Shown: positions 44,115 through 52,544 of the stretch, piece by piece | Position numbering within the stretch: the first letter of the stretch is position 1 | Layout of the letters: the number at the start of each line of letters is the position of its first letter | DNA from: Methylobacterium hispanicum | GTDB taxonomy: Bacteria > Pseudomonadota > Alphaproteobacteria > Rhizobiales > Beijerinckiaceae | Assembly (NCBI RefSeq): GCF_022179285.1 | Contig: NZ_BPQO01000018.1 | Coordinates: 62,001-126,000 of the forward strand | Direction of reading: 5' to 3' | DNA: 64,000 nt | Translations under genes and position numbers: made by a program | Notes under the pieces: generated by a model | What the model was told of the DNA's origin: nothing | What the model saw: only the letters and a program-made list of their open reading frames with translations | The model's database searches: none

Positions 44115-44543
44115 GTTCGGGGCGCGTATCCTCTCTCCCGACGCGCCGCGACCGGGTTTGAGCGGAGTGTGCCGACGCCCGCCAAGCTCTCCCTCTCCGC
44201 AGAGGCAGGGCGATCGCATATGGCGGGGGTCGTCTCCTCGATCGCCACTGGAACCGCGCCGCGCCCCCTCTCCCATAGGGAGAGGGTTGGGGTGAGGGGT
44301 ATGACCTTTCAGATCTGAGCACGCCATCGACGCGCGTTCAGGACAGCGCCACACTCCGAAACCTCATACCCCTCACCCTGTCCCTCTCCCTATGGGAGAG
44401 GGGACCCGCGCCTGACCGGGGCTAGGCTCGCTCGGCATATGCGATCGCCCTGCCGCAGAGGGGGAGGGAGAGCGGTGGAAGCTTCGGCGAACGAGCCTTT
44501 TCCTGAGCCGCCCTCGCGCGGTCCTACGCCGCAGCCCCCGTCC
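44115..44543. repeat. Second large inverted-repeat element
   Basis: Arms at 44185-44222 (gctctccctctccgcagagg then cagggcgatcgcatatg) and 44436-44473 (the reverse) enclose inner arms at about 44268-44315 and 44365-44402 with cccctctcccatagggagag. The inner part shares direct similarity with 29093-29236 (ggggtgaggggtatgacctt, then ctgagcacg.catcgacgcg). The whole element is about 290 bp and has no coding capacity that I trust. Confidence 0.75.
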
Positions 44544-45392
44544 TCACGGCGCCGGCCTGTCCCCCGCCACCGCCCGGATCGCCGCCAGGAGCGCGCCCTC
44601 GAACAGCATCGCCGAGCCGTAGTGGAACTCCACGTCGAACGGCCGCCGCGAGTTCATGGAGAGCGACGCGCTCTGGAGCGCCACGAGGCGGCCGCCCTCG
44701 TCGAACAGCCCTGATCCCGAGCCGCCGTACCCGTCGTTGCAATCGTGGCGCACCCGCCGGATGGCGTCCTCGCCCGGCGGATCGACGAAGTGGATCGTGC
44801 AGGATTCGAGGCTGCTGCCCCCTTCGAAATTGCCGTGCCCCCCGGGTGAGACCATCGTGACCGGGATCGAGACCGGCCCGAGCGCGAGGTCGGGCGCCGC
44901 CGGCACCGGCTGCGGCCGCACCCCCTCGACGGGGCCGGCGAGGCGCAGCAGCGCCCAGTCGTCGGTGATGTGGAGGGCCTGCGCGTCGGGCGCGGTGCCG
45001 ATCTGCAGCGAGGCGGCCACGAAAGCGTAGTTCCGCCCGCCGATCTGGAAGTGGCAATCCGAGACCGCGCGGGTGACGGCGAGGCGCCGATCGCGGAAAT
45101 TGTGGGCGTTCAGCACCACGAGATCGGGCGCGCCGACGAGCCACGCGGCGGCGGCCTTCTGGGGCACGCCGTCCGAGCGCCGGCACCAGAGCACGCCCGC
45201 CCCGGGAAAGCGCCGATGATCCTCGCCCCCCATCTCGCGGCGCCCGTCGCGCGGGTAGAGCGCGGCCTCCCGGACATGCGCCGCATCCGGCGCGGCGGCG
45301 ACGGAGGGCGCGAGCGGGCCGAGCGGCGCGAGGGCCAGTGCGAGGGCGATCCCGGACCCGGAATGCGGCCGGCGCGCGCGCACTGCCCTCAT
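44544..45392 (-). CDS. Secreted trypsin-like serine protease
   Basis: A 282-residue chymotrypsin-fold protease with an N-terminal hydrophobic export segment (IALALALAPLGPLAPSVAAA). The catalytic triad is His97 in VLNAHNF, Asp145 in DDWALLRL and Ser225 in YGGSGSGLF. Cys pairs (70/113 and 198/218) could form disulfides. It is divergent from mxaF, occupying the place where Methylorubrum extorquens has mxaW. Function unknown; not part of methanol oxidation as far as known. Confidence 0.85.
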   Translation of the reverse strand: MRAVRARRPHSGSGIALALALAPLGPLAPSVAAAPDAAHVREAALYPRDGRREMGGEDHRRFPGAGVLWCRRSDGVPQKAAAAWLVGAPDLVVLNAHNFRDRRLAVTRAVSDCHFQIGGRNYAFVAASLQIGTAPDAQALHITDDWALLRLAGPVEGVRPQPVPAAPDLALGPVSIPVTMVSPGGHGNFEGGSSLESCTIHFVDPPGEDAIRRVRHDCNDGYGGSGSGLFDEGGRLVALQSASLSMNSRRPFDVEFHYGSAMLFEGALLAAIRAVAGDRPAP

Positions 45393-45549
45393 CGTTTCAG
45401 CCCCCCGCGCCGCCGGTGCACCGTTGCCGCACCCCTCGTCACCCGAGTGTTGGCGCGGGCGCCGAGCCGGTCAAGAACCGTGTTGCCACATGCCCAAAGC
45501 ACAGGCGCGACTTGCCGGATGCTCCCGGCCTAAAATGACCGCCTTCCCG

Positions 45550-45579
45550 CAGACACGCGCCGATCCTTCGTCTTAGAAA
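45550..45579 (+). promoter_or_regulatory. Candidate mxaF promoter
   Basis: CAGACA (45550-45555) and TAGAAA (45574-45579) are separated by 18 bp. This closely matches the -35 AAGACA and -10 TAGAAA described for the M. extorquens mxaF promoter. It implies a leader of about 165 bases before the ATG at 45752. A second TAGAAA lies at 45639-45644. The rest of the 359-bp gap between the protease gene and mxaF is AT-richer than average and holds no gene. Confidence 0.6.
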
Positions 45580-45751
45580 TATTGGGGACTGAGGCAGTAA
45601 TAAGCACTTCATAAGATAAGAACGCAAGCTTCTCTTCTTAGAAAGTGCGGAGATGTCGGGACTGATCCCGGATCTGCTTCAGACTTCCGACGCTAGAGGT
45701 TCCGCGAGACCACGGGGTCGAGAGACGGAACGAGACGGCAAGGAGACGCAC

Positions 45752-47638
45752 ATGTTGAGGCTTCTGAATTCGGTCTCGGTGCTCGCCGTGATGGCGATGG
45801 CGCCCCTCGGCCTCGCCGCGACGGCACAGGCGAACGACAAGCTCGTCGAGATGGCCAAGAGCGACGAGAACTGGGTGATGCCCGGCAAGAACTACGATTC
45901 GAACAATTACAGCGAGCTGACCCAGATCAACAAGGACACCGTCAAGAACCTCAAGCCCGCCTGGAGCTTCTCGACCGGCCTGCTCAACGGCCACGAGGGC
46001 GCGCCCCTGGTGGTGGACGGCAAGATGTTCGTCCACACCTCGTTCCCGAACAACACCTTCGCGCTCGATCTCAACGATCCGGGCCGGATCCTGTGGCAGG
46101 ACAAGCCGAAGCAGAACCCGGCCGCGCGCGCCGTCGCCTGCTGCGACCTCGTCAACCGCGGCCTCGCCTACTGGCCGGGCGACGGCAAGGTGCCCGCGCT
46201 CATCCTGAAGACGCAGCTCGACGGCAACGTCGCGGCGCTCAACGCCGAGACCGGCGAGACGGTGTGGAAGGTCGAGAACTCGGACATCAAGGTCGGTTCG
46301 ACGCTCACCATCGCCCCCTACGTGGTCAAGGACAAGGTGATCATCGGCTCCTCGGGCGCCGAGCTCGGCGTGCGCGGCTACCTCACCGCCTACGACGTGC
46401 GCACCGGCGAGCAGAAGTGGCGCGCCTACGCCACGGGTCCGGACAAGGACCTGCTGCTGGCCGACGACTTCAACATCAAGAACGCCCATTACGGCCAGAA
46501 GGGCCTCGGCACCGCGACCTGGGAGGGCGACGCCTGGAAGATCGGCGGCGGCACCAACTGGGGCTGGTACGCCTACGACCCGGGCACGAACCTGATCTAC
46601 TTCGGCACCGGCAACCCGGCGCCGTGGAACGAGACCATGCGTCCGGGCGACAACAAGTGGACGATGACGATCTTCGGCCGCGACGCCGACACGGGCGAGG
46701 CCAAGTTCGGCTACCAGAAGACCCCGCACGACGAGTGGGATTATGCCGGCGTCAACGTGATGATGCTGTCCGAGCAGAAGGACAAGTCGGGTAAGATGCG
46801 CAAGCTTCTGACCCACCCCGACCGCAACGGCATCGTCTACACGCTCGACCGGACGGACGGCTCGCTCGTCTCGGCCGACAAGATCGACGATACCGTCAAC
46901 GTGTTCAAGTCGGTCGACCTGAAGACCGGCCAGCCGGTGCGCGACCCCGAGTACGGCACCCGGATGGACCACCTCGCCAAGGACATCTGCCCCTCGGCGA
47001 TGGGCTACCACAACCAGGGCCACGATTCGTACGATCCGAAGCGTCAGGCCTTCTTCATGGGCATCAACCACATCTGCATGGATTGGGAGCCCTTCATGCT
47101 GCCCTACCGGGCGGGTCAGTTCTTCGTCGGCGCGACGCTGAACATGTATCCGGGCCCGAAGGGTGACCGGCAGAACTACGAGGGACTTGGCCAGATCAAG
47201 AGCTACAACGCGATCACCGGCAAGTTCAACTGGGAGAAGATGGAGCGCTTCGCGGTCTGGGGCGGCACGACGGCCACCGCCGGCAACCTCGTGATCTACG
47301 GAACGCTCGACGGCTTCATCAAGGCCCGCGACTCCGACAACGGCGACCTGCTCTGGAAGCACAAGCTGCCGTCGGGCGCGATCGGCTACCCGATGACCTA
47401 CAGCCACAAGGGCACGCAGTACGTCGCCATCTACTACGGCGTCGGCGGATGGCCGGGCGTGGGCCTGGTGTTCGACCTCGCCGACCCGACCGCCGGCCTC
47501 GGCGCGGTCGGAGCCTTCAAGAAGCTCGCCAACTACACCCAGATGGGCGGCGGCGTGATGGTGTTCTCGCTCGACGGCAAGAACCCCTACGACGACCCGA
47601 ACGTCGGCGAGTACGAGCAGCAGGCCGCCAAGAAGTAA
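45752..47638 (+). CDS. mxaF: Methanol dehydrogenase large subunit, Ca-type
   Basis: A 628-residue periplasmic PQQ enzyme that oxidises methanol to formaldehyde. The signal peptide is cut after ATAQA (residue 27). The eight-bladed propeller carries the vicinal disulfide Cys103-Cys104 (AVACCDLV, mature numbering), Asn261 in GTGNPAPWN and catalytic Asp303 in HDEWDYAGVN. Residue 305 is Ala, where lanthanide-dependent XoxF has Asp, so this is the calcium enzyme. ATG 45752 follows AAGGAG; an upstream in-frame extension lacks signal-peptide logic. Length matches MxaF (about 626). First and probably most highly expressed gene of the mxa operon. Confidence 0.98.
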   Translation: MLRLLNSVSVLAVMAMAPLGLAATAQANDKLVEMAKSDENWVMPGKNYDSNNYSELTQINKDTVKNLKPAWSFSTGLLNGHEGAPLVVDGKMFVHTSFPNNTFALDLNDPGRILWQDKPKQNPAARAVACCDLVNRGLAYWPGDGKVPALILKTQLDGNVAALNAETGETVWKVENSDIKVGSTLTIAPYVVKDKVIIGSSGAELGVRGYLTAYDVRTGEQKWRAYATGPDKDLLLADDFNIKNAHYGQKGLGTATWEGDAWKIGGGTNWGWYAYDPGTNLIYFGTGNPAPWNETMRPGDNKWTMTIFGRDADTGEAKFGYQKTPHDEWDYAGVNVMMLSEQKDKSGKMRKLLTHPDRNGIVYTLDRTDGSLVSADKIDDTVNVFKSVDLKTGQPVRDPEYGTRMDHLAKDICPSAMGYHNQGHDSYDPKRQAFFMGINHICMDWEPFMLPYRAGQFFVGATLNMYPGPKGDRQNYEGLGQIKSYNAITGKFNWEKMERFAVWGGTTATAGNLVIYGTLDGFIKARDSDNGDLLWKHKLPSGAIGYPMTYSHKGTQYVAIYYGVGGWPGVGLVFDLADPTAGLGAVGAFKKLANYTQMGGGVMVFSLDGKNPYDDPNVGEYEQQAAKK

Positions 47639-47659
47639 GGCCCGCTCAGCGAACGGACG

Positions 47660-47687
47660 CCCCGCCGGCTCTCAGCCGGCGGGGTTT
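47660..47687 (+). terminator. Hairpin with T-run between mxaF and mxaJ
   Basis: ccccgccggct and agccggcgggg form a perfect 11-bp stem with a 3-base loop, followed by ttt. It is the most terminator-like structure in the window. It likely attenuates read-through, keeping mxaF mRNA in excess over the rest. Confidence 0.75.
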
Positions 47688-47795
47688 CCCAAGCCACCGG
47701 GCGCAGGACGAAGCGAAGAGGGGCACGCCATGCTCCCTCGCGATGACCCGCCGCCGCGCCGAACGAGAAAACCCCGAGGAAACGGAAGATCCATC

Positions 47796-48707
47796 ATGTC
47801 GCGCGTCATCGGACGACACGGCGCGGCCCGTCCGGCCGCCCTCCTGATCGCCCTGGCCTGCCTCGGCGGCACCGCCGCCGCGCAAGAGCCCGCGGCCAAG
47901 GATTCCCAGTCCAAGGATTCCCAGTCCAAGGATGCCCAGCAGGCCGCCGATCCCGGCACCCTGCGCATCTGCGCGGCCGAGCAGCCGCCGCTCTCGCTGA
48001 AGGACGGCTCGGGGCTCGAGAACAGGATCGCGGTCGCGGTCGCGGAGGCGATGGGGCGCAAGCCCGTCTTCGTGTTCTCCGGCAAGCCCGCGGTCTACGC
48101 GGTGCGCGACGGCCTCGACAAGAAGACCTGCGACGTCGTCGTCGGCCTCGATTCCGACGACCAGCGGGTGCTCGCCACCAAGCCCTACTACCGGGCCGGC
48201 TACGTCTTCCTCACCAAGGCCGACGGCGACCTCGACGTGAAGTCCTGGTCCGACCCGCGCCTGAAGGACATCGGCCACATGGTGGTGGGCTTCGGCACGC
48301 CGGGCGAGGCGATGCTCAAGGACATCGGCCGCTACGAGGAGGACATGGCCTACCTCTACTCGCTGGTGAACTTCCGCGCGCCGCGCAACCAGTACACCCA
48401 GATCGATCCGGCCCGGATGGTCTCGGAGGTGGCGCAGGGCAAGGCCGACGTGGGCGTCGCCTTCGCGCCGGACGTGGCCCGCTACGTGCGCGATTCGAGC
48501 GTGAAGCTGCGCATGACGCCAGTGCCCGACGACACCACCCGCAGCGACGGCAAGCGGATGCCGCAGGTCTTCGACCAGTCGATGGGGGTGCGCCGGGACG
48601 ACACGGCGCTCCGCGACGCCCTCGACGCAGCCCTGGTGAAGGCCAAGCCCCAGATCGACGCGATCCTCAAGCAGGAGGGCGTGCCGGTCGCGCCCGCCTC
48701 GAACTGA
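47796..48707 (+). CDS. mxaJ: MxaJ, periplasmic solute-binding-like methanol oxidation protein
   Basis: A 303-residue periplasmic protein with a signal peptide (LLIALACLGGTAAAQ). The fold is like family 3 solute-binding proteins (TLRICAAEQPPLSLKDGSG, CDVVVGLDSDD, VGVAFAPDVARYV). Residues about 35-47 are an internal repeat (KDSQSKDSQSKDAQ). MxaJ co-purifies with MDH in some methylotrophs and is needed for methanol oxidation; its exact function is not settled. ATG 47796 is preferred over an upstream open frame. Confidence 0.95.
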   Translation: MSRVIGRHGAARPAALLIALACLGGTAAAQEPAAKDSQSKDSQSKDAQQAADPGTLRICAAEQPPLSLKDGSGLENRIAVAVAEAMGRKPVFVFSGKPAVYAVRDGLDKKTCDVVVGLDSDDQRVLATKPYYRAGYVFLTKADGDLDVKSWSDPRLKDIGHMVVGFGTPGEAMLKDIGRYEEDMAYLYSLVNFRAPRNQYTQIDPARMVSEVAQGKADVGVAFAPDVARYVRDSSVKLRMTPVPDDTTRSDGKRMPQVFDQSMGVRRDDTALRDALDAALVKAKPQIDAILKQEGVPVAPASN

Positions 48708-48741
48708 CCCCCTCTGGCGAGAGAGCGATCCGGATCCCCGC

Positions 48742-49332
48742 ATGATCAAGACCAAGAAAACGCTCGCTGCCTTCCTGGGTCTCGCGCTGGCCGGCGCCGG
48801 ACTCGCCGCACTGGCCCAGCCGAGTGCCGGGCCGCAGACCGGCATCGTCTTCCGCAACACCGTGACGGGCGAGCCCTTGAACACCGCGGAGGGCAAGGAA
48901 GGCGGCCGCGACACCCAGGCCGTGAAGACCTTCTTCGAGACCGGCAAGAACCTCTACATCGACGACAAGTCGTGTCTCCGCAACGGCGAGAGCCTCTACG
49001 CCACCTCGTGCTCCGGCTGTCACGGGCACCTGGCCGAGGGCAAGCTCGGGCCCGGCCTCAACGACAATTACTGGACCTATCCGTCCAACACCGAGGATAC
49101 GGGCCTGTTCGCCACGATCTTCGGCGGCGCCAACGGCATGATGGGCCCGCACAACGAGAACCTGACCCCGGACGAGATGCTCCAGACCATCGCCTGGATC
49201 CGGCATCTCTACACCGGGCCGGCGAAGGACGCGGTCTGGCTCACCGCCGACCAGAAGAAGGCCTACACGCCCTACAAGGAGGGCGAGAAGATCCCGCAGG
49301 ACGCCAAGGGCCAGTGCAAGCCGCTGGAGTGA
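48742..49332 (+). CDS. mxaG: Cytochrome cL, MDH electron acceptor
   Basis: A 196-residue periplasmic c-type cytochrome with a signal peptide (about 1-26) and one haem site C90-SG-C93-H94 in ATSCSGCHGH. It takes electrons from MxaFI and passes them to cytochrome cH. Methionine ligand region is near GANGMMGPHN. Position after mxaJ is canonical. Confidence 0.96.
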   Translation: MIKTKKTLAAFLGLALAGAGLAALAQPSAGPQTGIVFRNTVTGEPLNTAEGKEGGRDTQAVKTFFETGKNLYIDDKSCLRNGESLYATSCSGCHGHLAEGKLGPGLNDNYWTYPSNTEDTGLFATIFGGANGMMGPHNENLTPDEMLQTIAWIRHLYTGPAKDAVWLTADQKKAYTPYKEGEKIPQDAKGQCKPLE

Positions 49333-49397
49333 GGCCCTGCAGGACACCGCGCGCCCCGGGCGCGCCCAGAACGCACCCATCCCAAGGAGGAAACCGC

Positions 49398-49679
49398 ATG
49401 CGCACCCTGATCCTCGCCCTCGGAGCGACCCTGGCGCTGGCCGCCCCCGCGCTCGCCTACGACGGCACCAAGTGCAAGGCGCCGGGCAATTGCTGGGAGC
49501 CCAAGCCCGGCTTCCCGGAGAAGATCGCCGGCTCGAAGTACGACCCGAAGCACGACCCGAAGGAACTCAACAAGCAGGCCGAGTCGATCAAGGGCATGGA
49601 GGAGCGCAACAAGAAGCGCATCGAGAACGCCAAGAAGACCGGCAAGTTCGAGTACGACGTCGCCAAGATCGGCAATTGA
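49398..49679 (+). CDS. mxaI: Methanol dehydrogenase small (beta) subunit
   Basis: A 93-residue precursor with a signal peptide (RTLILALGATLALAAPALA) and a mature part of about 73 residues. It is Lys-rich and helical, starting YDGTKCKAPGNCWEPK, with Cys pair for a disulfide. It wraps around MxaF in the alpha2-beta2 enzyme; only Ca-type MDHs have it, which agrees with the MxaF call. Strong AAGGAGG site. A 14-bp tandem duplication (aagatcggcaattg) covers the last codons and stop. Confidence 0.97.
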   Translation: MRTLILALGATLALAAPALAYDGTKCKAPGNCWEPKPGFPEKIAGSKYDPKHDPKELNKQAESIKGMEERNKKRIENAKKTGKFEYDVAKIGN

Positions 49680-49700
49680 AGATCGGCAATTGATCGACGC

Positions 49701-49725
49701 GCGCGCCCGCCTCGCGCGGGCGCGC
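49701..49725 (+). repeat. Hairpin between mxaI and mxaR
   Basis: gcgcgcccgc and gcgggcgcgc flank a 5-base loop, 16 bp before the mxaR ATG. It has no T-tract. It may separate the abundant structural-gene transcript (FJGI) from the maturation genes, or mask the mxaR ribosome site. Confidence 0.5.
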
Positions 49726-49741
49726 CTTGCCAGGGGCATCC

Positions 49742-50776
49742 ATGAACGACATCCGCCGCGGCGACGCGATGCTGACAGACTGGCGCGCCGCCGCGCAGGC
49801 CTTCGAGGCGGCGGTGGCGGGCGCGGTGCTCGGGCAGGAGCGGATCATCCGCCTCGTCACCATCGCGGTCTTCGCCCGCGGCCACGTGCTGCTGGAGGGC
49901 GATGTCGGCGTCGGCAAGACCACGCTGCTGCGCGCGGTCGCCCGCGCCATGGGCGGCGCCTACGAGCGCGTCGAGGGCACGGTCGACATGATGCCGACGG
50001 ACCTCGTCTACCACACCTACCTCGCCGAGGACGGGCGCCCGCGCGTCGAGCCGGGGCCGGTGCTGCGCTCGTCCGAAGACCTCGCGATCTTCTTCTTCAA
50101 CGAGATCAACCGGGCGCGCCCCCAGGTCCACGCGCTGCTCCTGCGCCTGATGGCCGAGCGCAGCCTCCAGGCCTTCAACCGCGAGTACCGGTTCCCGCTC
50201 CTGCAGGTCTTCGCCGACCGCAACCGGGTCGAGCGCGAGGAGACCTTCGAGCTGCCGGCCGCCGCCCGCGACCGCTTCCTGATGGAGATCGGCATGGAGG
50301 CGCCGCGCGATCCCGCGACGCGCCGCGCACTGGCCTTCGACCCACGCTTCCACGACACCGACGGGCTGATCGCCGGCATCCCGACGGGATTGCTCGATCC
50401 CGCCCGGCTCGGCGGCATCGCCTCGGCGATCCAGCACGGGGTGCGGGCGAGCGAGGCGATTCAAGCCTACGTGGTCGCCCTCTGGGAGGCTCTGGTCCGC
50501 CCGCACGAAGCCGGCATCCGGCTTCCCGGCATCGACGACATGGCGGGCCTCGTCCAGGGCGGCGCCTCGCCCCGCGGCGTGGCGGCGCTCGTCCGCGCCG
50601 CCCGCGTGCGCGCCTGGCTGGAGGAGCGCGACTGGCTGGTGCCGGAGGACATCCGCGCGGTCTTCGAGCCGGTGATGGCCCACCGCGTCTTCCTGGAGCC
50701 GATCCACGAGTTGCACCGCAGCGAGATCGTGCCCGCGCTGTGCCGGGCGGTGTTCGAGACGGTGCCGGCTCCGTGA
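49742..50776 (+). CDS. mxaR: MoxR-family AAA+ ATPase of MDH maturation
   Basis: A 344-residue AAA+ protein with Walker A GDVGVGKTT (53-61), Walker B region LAIFFFNEINRARPQ and ARDRFLMEIGME as sensor/lid region. MoxR-type ATPases work with von Willebrand A partners (MxaC, MxaL) as chaperones for metal or cofactor insertion. ATG 49742 is preferred over a TTG five codons upstream. Its stop overlaps the GTG start of mxaS. Confidence 0.95.
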   Translation: MNDIRRGDAMLTDWRAAAQAFEAAVAGAVLGQERIIRLVTIAVFARGHVLLEGDVGVGKTTLLRAVARAMGGAYERVEGTVDMMPTDLVYHTYLAEDGRPRVEPGPVLRSSEDLAIFFFNEINRARPQVHALLLRLMAERSLQAFNREYRFPLLQVFADRNRVEREETFELPAAARDRFLMEIGMEAPRDPATRRALAFDPRFHDTDGLIAGIPTGLLDPARLGGIASAIQHGVRASEAIQAYVVALWEALVRPHEAGIRLPGIDDMAGLVQGGASPRGVAALVRAARVRAWLEERDWLVPEDIRAVFEPVMAHRVFLEPIHELHRSEIVPALCRAVFETVPAP

Positions 50777-51633
50777 GCGAGGAGCCCCGGACCGGCGCCG
50801 ACATCCTCTACCTGCCGCGCTGGCGCGCGCGCGGGAACCGCCTCGGCGCCCATCGCGGGCGCGACGCCGGCGGGCCCGGCACCTTCAAGGATCAGGTCCC
50901 GTTCCTGCGCGAGCCGGACGCGCGCCGGCTCGATCTGCGCGCCACGTTGCGCGACCCGTTCGAGGGCACCTACGTGCGCCGCTTCGAGGCGCGCAAGGCG
51001 GTCGAGGTCTGGGCGCTCATCGATCTCTCGGCCTCGATGCGCTTCCGCGGCACCGCCGACCGGATGGCGCTGGCCGGCGCGCTCTGCGCGAGTCTCGCCG
51101 CCTCCGCCACGCGCATCGGCGACGGCTTCGGGCTGATCGCCTGCGACGCCGCCATCCGCGAGGAGCTGTTCCTGCCCCCCACCCGGAGCCGTGCCGGGGC
51201 GGCGCTCGCGGCTCGGCGCCTCGCCGGGGCCGTGCCGGCGGGTGCGAGCGCCGCCGGTCTCGTGGCGGCCGCCTCCCGCATCGCCGGCCGGCCCAAGCTG
51301 GTCTTCCTCGTCTCGGATTATCGCTGGCCCGCTGCCCTGATCGAGCGGGTCTTCGCGGGCCTCGCCTTCCACGATGTGGTGCCGGTCGTCCTCGCCGACC
51401 CGGCCGAGGCGGAGGCGCTGCCCGAATGGGGCCTCGTCGAGCTGGAGGATCTGGAAGGCGCGGGCACCCGCCTCGTGCTGATGCGGCCGGCGCTCCGCCG
51501 ACGCTGGATCGCCGCGGAGCAGGAGCGGCTGGCCCACCTCGCCCGCCTCGCGCGCCGCCATGGGCGCGCGCCATTTCGGCTGGCCGAGCGCTTCGATCCC
51601 GCCGCGCTCAGCCGCCACCTGCTAGGGGCCTGA
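50773..51633 (+). CDS. mxaS: MxaS, DUF58 protein of MDH maturation
   Basis: A 286-residue cytoplasmic protein with a DUF58/von Willebrand-like core (FEARKAVEVWALIDLSASMRF, SDYRWPAALIERVF). DUF58 proteins commonly partner MoxR ATPases. GTG start at 50773 overlaps the mxaR stop. Required for active MDH in M. extorquens. Confidence 0.93.
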   Translation: MSEEPRTGADILYLPRWRARGNRLGAHRGRDAGGPGTFKDQVPFLREPDARRLDLRATLRDPFEGTYVRRFEARKAVEVWALIDLSASMRFRGTADRMALAGALCASLAASATRIGDGFGLIACDAAIREELFLPPTRSRAGAALAARRLAGAVPAGASAAGLVAAASRIAGRPKLVFLVSDYRWPAALIERVFAGLAFHDVVPVVLADPAEAEALPEWGLVELEDLEGAGTRLVLMRPALRRRWIAAEQERLAHLARLARRHGRAPFRLAERFDPAALSRHLLGA

Positions 51634-51638
51634 GCCCG

Positions 51639-52544
51639 ATGCGCCTCGCCCTCGCGCTCCTCCTCACGGTTCTCGCCGGCCCGGCCGTCGCGCAGCTGCG
51701 CGGCGTCGAGGTGCGGGTGCCGCGCACCTTCGGCTATTTCCTCGGCGACCTCGTGGAGGCCACCGTCGCGGTCGAGGCCGAGCCCGGCTTCGCGCTCCAG
51801 GCCTCCTCGCTGCCGCAAGCGGGGCCGGTGACCTACTGGCTCGACCTGCGCCGGGTGGAGACCCGGCAGGAGGGCACGCGCCACATCCTGCACCTGACCT
51901 ACCAGACCTTCTACGCGGCGATCGACGCGCGCAGCCTCGAGGTGCCGGGCTTTCCCCTGGTGCTGACCCGCGGGGCGGATCACGGCTCCACCACCGCGCC
52001 CGTGGAGGTGCCGGGCTGGAGCCTCGGCCTCTCGCCGTTGCGCGAGGTGCAGCCGGCCCGCCGCGCCGACCCGGCCGACTACCTGCGCCCGGACGGGCTC
52101 GGGCCCCGGCTCGACCCTATCCCTGCCCGGAACGCTGCCCTGGGCCTGGGCGTGGCGGGGCTCCTCGCCCTGGTGCTGCTCGCCCGCGACCGCGCCTGGT
52201 GGCCGTTCCGGCCGCGCCCGGCCCGCGCCTTCGCGGACGCCGCCCGGCGGCTCGCCGCGCTCGCCCGTGGGCCGGAGAGCGAGGCGGGCTACCGCGAGGG
52301 GCTGCTGGCGCTCCACCGCGGGCTCGACGCCAAGGCCGGGCACCGCCTGCTCGCCGACGACCTCGACGACTTCCTCGCCCGGCACCCCGCCTTCCGGGCG
52401 CAGCGGGAGGGCTTGGCCCGCTTCTTCGCGGCCTCGCGGATCGCCTTCTTCGGCGGTTCGGTCGCCGAGGCGCGCGACCGCCTGCCGCTCGCCGAGGCGG
52501 GGGCGACCGCCCGCGCGCTGGCGGCGGCTGAGCGCGCCGCGTGA
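51639..52544 (+). CDS. mxaA: MxaA, membrane protein for calcium insertion
   Basis: A 301-residue protein with a signal peptide (LALALLLTVLAGPAVAQ), a periplasmic beta-rich domain (about 20-165) and one membrane helix (ALGLGVAGLLALVLLARD, about 168-185) leading to a cytoplasmic part. MxaA mutants lack Ca in MDH, so MxaA, K and L are thought to help insert it. The stop overlaps the mxaC GTG. Confidence 0.93.
   Translation: MRLALALLLTVLAGPAVAQLRGVEVRVPRTFGYFLGDLVEATVAVEAEPGFALQASSLPQAGPVTYWLDLRRVETRQEGTRHILHLTYQTFYAAIDARSLEVPGFPLVLTRGADHGSTTAPVEVPGWSLGLSPLREVQPARRADPADYLRPDGLGPRLDPIPARNAALGLGVAGLLALVLLARDRAWWPFRPRPARAFADAARRLAALARGPESEAGYREGLLALHRGLDAKAGHRLLADDLDDFLARHPAFRAQREGLARFFAASRIAFFGGSVAEARDRLPLAEAGATARALAAAERAA

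Noticed and set aside
45439..45627. A 62-codon minus-strand frame as mxaW
   Set aside because: Too short, Arg/Leu-rich without motif, and it overlaps the predicted mxaF promoter.
45752..47638. Lanthanide-dependent XoxF as the identity of the methanol dehydrogenase
   Set aside because: The residue two after the catalytic Asp is Ala (HDEWDYAGVN), not Asp, and mxaI plus the whole maturation cluster follow.
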